64,000 nucleotides of DNA from Sodiomyces alkalinus F11 (Eukaryota > Ascomycota > Sordariomycetes > Glomerellales > Plectosphaerellaceae), in contig NW_021167080.1 in NCBI RefSeq assembly GCF_003711515.1, forward strand, positions 1,757,394-1,821,393. The letters run 5' to 3'. Within the stretch, counting starts at the first letter, position 1; each line of letters begins with the position of its first letter. Below, in pieces: positions 59,784 through 64,000 of the stretch. A model generated the notes under the pieces. That model searched no databases. It was not told the origin of the DNA and saw nothing but the letters and a program-made list of their open reading frames with translations. The translations under genes were made by a program, and so were the position numbers.

Positions 59784-62700
59784 ATGCCTCGAAAGACGGG
59801 AAATCAAGAGTATCTGGGAAATAAAGAGATGTCTTCGAAACCTAAGACTCCGTCGAGGCCGCCGACGGGCCGGAAGCGCGGCAGGCCTCCAGCCTCGGTC
59901 GTTGCTGCACGTCTCGCTGCTAGCAACGATGTCTCTGCAGCTTCTAGCATAGGCCGCCCAAGCAGAGAGCGCATCGCGACGCCGAACGCGACGATTGTCA
60001 CCCGTTATAATCGAGATAAAGATGGCGCATCTCCTACAGCCACTACGGGCTCTCCCCGGCCGGTTAACGACGCCGTCACTCCCAATGCCTCCTCGGCTTT
60101 TTCCGCCGCCGTCCAGTCCGAACCTCCCCCAAAGCGGAGAAGATACATACCAGGTGGTGCCGGTGGAGGCGGCAGGTTTGTGGAAGAAGATGGCACCATA
60201 ACACCCAATACCACCCCACGCACCATAAGACAACCGAGACAACCTCGCGTCCCGAATACAGTCATTCCAAGAAGAGAGAAGAGCGCTCGTATCCGCTCCG
60301 CGGCGGATCCCGGCGAGGTACAATATAGCACAGCTGCAGCAGCTGCTGCGGCGGTCGCACAAAGCGAAGGATACAAGCCCCGAGAAGAGCGCGGATGGGA
60401 GGAGTTCCACCCCAACCTAGACATTGATGCGACTTTCATGATGTTCCGTTCTGAGGACGTCGACGGCCTCACCCAACCGCGTCCAGCGACTCCGGCCGTC
60501 CCATCATCTGTCGATCCGGACTCTAGCACGCCCCTGAGGGAAGTGAATCCGTCTTCCACAGGCAACACTCCCAATCCCGCACCTGACGCGCAATCCGGCC
60601 AGCCGGAAACCCCGCAAAAGCGTCGCTCGTCACGGCCTATCCGGGATACCGCTTCACAAATAGCAACCCGAGAAATTTCCGCCATCACTTCAACACCAAA
60701 GGTGCCGCAGGTTCTGCCGATTCGAAACCAAACCGCCAAGGAGAAGCTCGACCTGAAAGCCCCCTCGTACCGACGATCCGACCGCGTTGCACAATTCGAG
60801 AGGAAGAGTTTTGGACAAGCCCGATACGTCGATAAGTCCATGATGAACGTCGGTTACCAGGAGAGCGACCACTTCCTCCAGCCGGCGCACCGGTTAATCA
60901 AAGCCGATGATTCCAACTTCGAGGACGAGTCTGATATGGCGTTGGCGTTGGCGCTGGCCCTGAAGGGAGACGCTGAGAATGCGCCTGCGCCTACGACATC
61001 CGCCCCGCTTGGACGCGTGGAATACGACATGGACGAGCAAGACGACATGTGGCTCCAGGCATATAATGTGGAGCGCAGGAAAAACGACCTGGAGCCCATC
61101 ACCCGTGAGATCTTCGAGATCACCATCACCAAAATCGAGAAGGAATGGCATGCGTTGGAGAAACGGATACCCAAGCCGAACCCTAAACCTCCGCAAACTC
61201 ATCGGCCTAGGTCGAGCTCTGCGGCCGCCGTCAACGGTGAACCCCTAATTGGGGAGGAGCACGACTCCAAGTGCGCCATTTGCGATGACGGCGACTGCGA
61301 AAACACGAATGCCATTGTTTTCTGTGATGGTTGTGATCTGGCGGTTCACCAAGAATGCTACGGCGTCCCTTTCATTCCGGAAGGGCAGTGGCTCTGCAGG
61401 AGGTGCCAGCTTATTGGGCGTGGCGTTCCGGTACGTTTATGCCCCCCCCCCCCCTTTTTTTTTTTCTTCTTTCTTTTTTTTCCGGCGGCACCGTGCCATG
61501 TGTTAGAGCGTGTTGCTAATCCCCACTGTCATCAGACTTGTATATTCTGCCCGAACACGGACGGCGCATTCAAACAGACTAATTCGTCCAAATGGGCGCA
61601 TCTGCTCTGTGCGATGTGGATTCCCGAGGCTTCATTGGGAAATCATACATTCATGGAACCCGTCATGGATGTGGACAAAGTGCCCAAGACGCGCTGGAAG
61701 CTGACCTGCTACATCTGCAATCAGAAGATGGGTGCCTGCATACAGTGCGGTAACAAATCCTGCTACCAGGCGTTCCATGTCACTTGCGCCCGCCGGTCCA
61801 GGCTGTTCCTGAAAATGAAGAATAGCCAAGGCGCCCTGGCGGTTCTTGATAACAGCATGATCCTCAAGGCATACTGCGACAAACATTGTCCGCCCGATTA
61901 CACTCAAGAGAACAATGTCGCTGAGGCTACCCGGGAAGCCCAGAAGTTCTACAAGAAGACGATGAAGGGCCGTATCTGGGCCGATAGCCAAGCGTCTGCC
62001 CATGCGCTTGCTGCTACCCACCGACATGCCCTGACGGAACACCCGCCAGACGCAAGCCAGATGACAGGTGCCAGGCTCTCTGCCCTCCTGGGGGACAAGA
62101 AGAAAGGCCAGCCTATCAAGTCCATATGGAAACTTCCGTCTGGCGCTCCGGTCATCCCCCAGGTCGTGTTTGATGTTGTCGAGGCGTCCATATCAAGATT
62201 CACTTTGAGGAAACGGAAGGATTTTGTCAGCGAAGCTTGTCGGTACTGGACACTGAAGCGGGAAGCGCGGCGCGGCGCCACCTTATTGAAGCGACTTCAG
62301 CTACAGATGGAGACGTTCTCATCCATGGAACTTACACGGAGGAACTTTGCGTCCATGGGACCTCCCGGGAAACCCCGCCTGATCAGGAGACTCGAGTTCG
62401 CCAAGACCCTCATTCAAGATTTAGAACAGCTACGAGCCCTGTCGGAGAAAGTGGTGGAGCGAGAACAGCACAAACTTGAGTCTGCCGAACTTGAGAAGGA
62501 GCTTGTCGACACTTGCTACTTTCCTATAACAAGGCTATTTGGCCCTATCGTGGAGAAGGCCCTCGGGTAAGTTGGCGCCTAGGCTGACCTGTCTCTTTGA
62601 GTGACGTGGAGACTAACCATAAGTGGCAGGCTGGATAAGAACGTCTTCTACGATGGGTTAGTCAAGCTGCAGTCCAAGTTGGAGGAACGATACTACACGA

Positions 62701-63740
62701 CGACGTTGGCGTTCGCGCATGATCTCTGTGAAGTCATCGACGTTGGCATCAACACAGAGATCAAAAAGGGCGATTCGGCGGTTGATGAGGCCATCACTAC
62801 AATTGGCAAAGTATCGTATCAAGATCCTCGACAAAGGAAAACCCTCGGAAAGCGCATTCTGAAAGCCGTCCAACCCCAGCTGGAGGCGGCCCTACGGATC
62901 GAGACGGAAATCAACTCCAAACCTTTGGATCCACTTACCAAGGAACTCGAGGGTATGCTGGAAGCCAGTCTGGAATTCCGCCAGCCTTCCATTATCGTCG
63001 GGGTCGGTGAGGACTCGGTGGAGGCCTGCCGAGATGTGGCTATGGTGGATGCTCCAGCCGGCGGAGAAATAACCGTCGCGAGCGGTCAAGCAGATCCAGC
63101 GGCCGAAGGAGTGGCCGAAAACACCGATGCGATGGAGATTGACGCCGAGGGAGAAGCGGACGAAGACAACATCGAAGTCGCGACATCGAATTTGAGCAAG
63201 CCCGCGGAACAAACCGTAGAGGCGCAGTCATCCAGCTCGTCGGTTGCAGGGCTCGAGAGTAACGGCAAAGCAGTCGAGAATGCCGACTCGGGATCCTTAC
63301 CCAACGGCGTACCGGCCTCGTCCAATACCCCGCCAGCCACAAACGGTTATCAGGCCGCCCCGCCGCCAGTCCAGCCGACACCCCCCACCCCTCCCCAGTC
63401 CGTAGGCGGCGGTCTGGGCAACCATCGGGCCGATCCCCTGTTGGAAGGCGGCATTCCCTGGTACCTCAAGGACTTCAAGCTGCGCGGCACGACCATATTG
63501 GCAGATCAGTGGCCCGGGCGGGATGCCATCCGTAGCCTCAGCGAGGAGCTGTCGGACATGGACGACCGCGAGCTGGAGGGCCTGGGGTTCGACGTGGATG
63601 ACAGCACTATTACCGCTTCTCCCAACGGGGCGGCCGGCCAGGCCATAGCGGACACTATTGTCAGCAAGGCGAAGACGACGACCAGTCTTGTCAACAGCAG
63701 GCTTCGCAAGAGGACGAGGTCTTCCGCGCGGAGGAGATGA
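59784..63740 (+). CDS. NTO1: PHD-finger protein Nto1 (NuA3 acetyltransferase subunit)
   Basis: Exons 59784-61430, 61536-62566 and 62630-63740 give 1262 residues. Nto1 is the BRPF-type scaffold of the NuA3 histone H3 acetyltransferase. The start is the first ATG in frame. Seen in order: an AT-hook-like GRKRGRPPAS at about 28; disordered N-terminus; an enhancer-of-polycomb-like block EYDMDEQDDMWLQAYN...ITITKIEKEWHALEKRIP; a first PHD finger from Cys497 (CAICDDGDCENTNAIVFCDGC); a zinc knuckle and second, extended PHD (CIFCPNTDGAFKQT, CYICNQKMGACIQCG, YQAFHVTCARRSRLFLKM); and a BRPF-type helical region. Intron 1 (105 bp) splits the two fingers, has no stop and is a multiple of three, so it could be retained silently. 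The C-terminal tail ends in a basic RLRKRTRSSARRR. H3K36 methylation, made by Set2, recruits NuA3 in yeast. Confidence 0.95.
61431..61535 (+). other. Stop-free 105-bp intron of NTO1
   Basis: Donor GTACGT at 61431 and acceptor ATCAG at 61535. Retention would insert 35 residues rich in Pro and Phe between the two PHD fingers, in frame. The C run (61442-61454) followed by T runs makes the length prone to change. Splicing is favoured because GVP-TCIFCPNTDGAF restores the conserved zinc knuckle. Confidence 0.9.
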
Positions 63741-64000
63741 AGAGATGGGGATGTTCCGTGACTTGCTTTTTGTATTTTTAGAATCTGTTTGGCGTGGTTT
63801 CTGTGGATGGGGAGGTTTCATCATGCAGGTGTTTTGTTGTTGTTGTTGTTGTTGTTTTCCTTTTTAATGTTTGGTGTCGACAGTTCTAGGAGGAGATGGC
63901 TCACATGTTTACCCTTTTTGAAGGAGGGTTTTTTTTTTCTTCGCCTCTCCTTCATATGAGCTGATTTGTCGGAATAAGGCGGTATAGTGGATGTTCTTCA
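63741..64000. other. NTO1 3' flank
   Basis: Short 3' region with a TTG/GTT microsatellite at about 63833-63855. Nothing else is seen before the end of the window. Confidence 0.6.

Overview
This is nuclear DNA of a filamentous ascomycete (Pezizomycotina, perhaps Sordariomycetes; the class is an inference). Protein genes are cut by short introns of roughly 60-160 bp with GTAAGT/GTACGT-like donors and CAG/TAG acceptors. Intergenic spaces are long, with pyrimidine-rich leaders. The gene set is typical of fungi: Set2, Nto1, mitochondrial Cem1, Cbp3 and Pdx1, an OPT transporter and a Zn2Cys6 regulator. I rebuilt exon structures by hand for 15 protein genes. I found no tRNA, rRNA, CRISPR array or intact transposon.

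Layout. 3.5-8.6 kb: SET2 (H3K36 methyltransferase, +) converging on BMT5 (rRNA m3U methyltransferase, -). 11.2-15.0 kb: a 1128-residue unnamed protein with a basic N-terminus, a helical region and a long disordered tail (+). 16.0-17.6 kb: AOS1 (SUMO E1 subunit, -). 18.7-20.8 kb: an unnamed protein with a split, possibly discoidin-like fold (+). 21.7-22.5 kb: dihydrofolate reductase (+). 22.8-26.3 kb: CBP3 and CEM1 (-). 27.9-30.9 kb: an OPT oligopeptide transporter (+). 31.7-34.9 kb: a Zn2Cys6 transcription factor (-). 39.2-41.0 kb: a class III CoA-transferase-like protein (+). 41.5-42.9 kb: PDX1 (-), divergent from a mitochondrial membrane protein at 43.5-44.5 kb (+). 44.5-54.2 kb: about 9.7 kb with no supportable gene. 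54.2-56.8 kb: a leucine-rich-repeat protein (+). 59.8-63.7 kb: NTO1 (NuA3 subunit, +). A ten-N assembly gap lies at 58505-58514.

How the genes relate. Most are unlinked housekeeping genes: chromatin (SET2, NTO1), mitochondria (CBP3, CEM1, PDX1, the 43.5-kb protein), SUMO and folate. The section most like an accessory locus is 27.9-41.0 kb, with a transporter, a pathway-type regulator and a CoA-transferase-like enzyme side by side.

Non-coding signals are the least expected content. The nonamer TACTCCGTA (or its complement) occurs ten times, always outside genes. A second family built on TAAGGTA/GGTACC forms palindromes and hairpins in several promoters. A perfect 18-bp palindrome lies upstream of BMT5 and a perfect 16-bp palindrome lies in the PDX1 divergent promoter.
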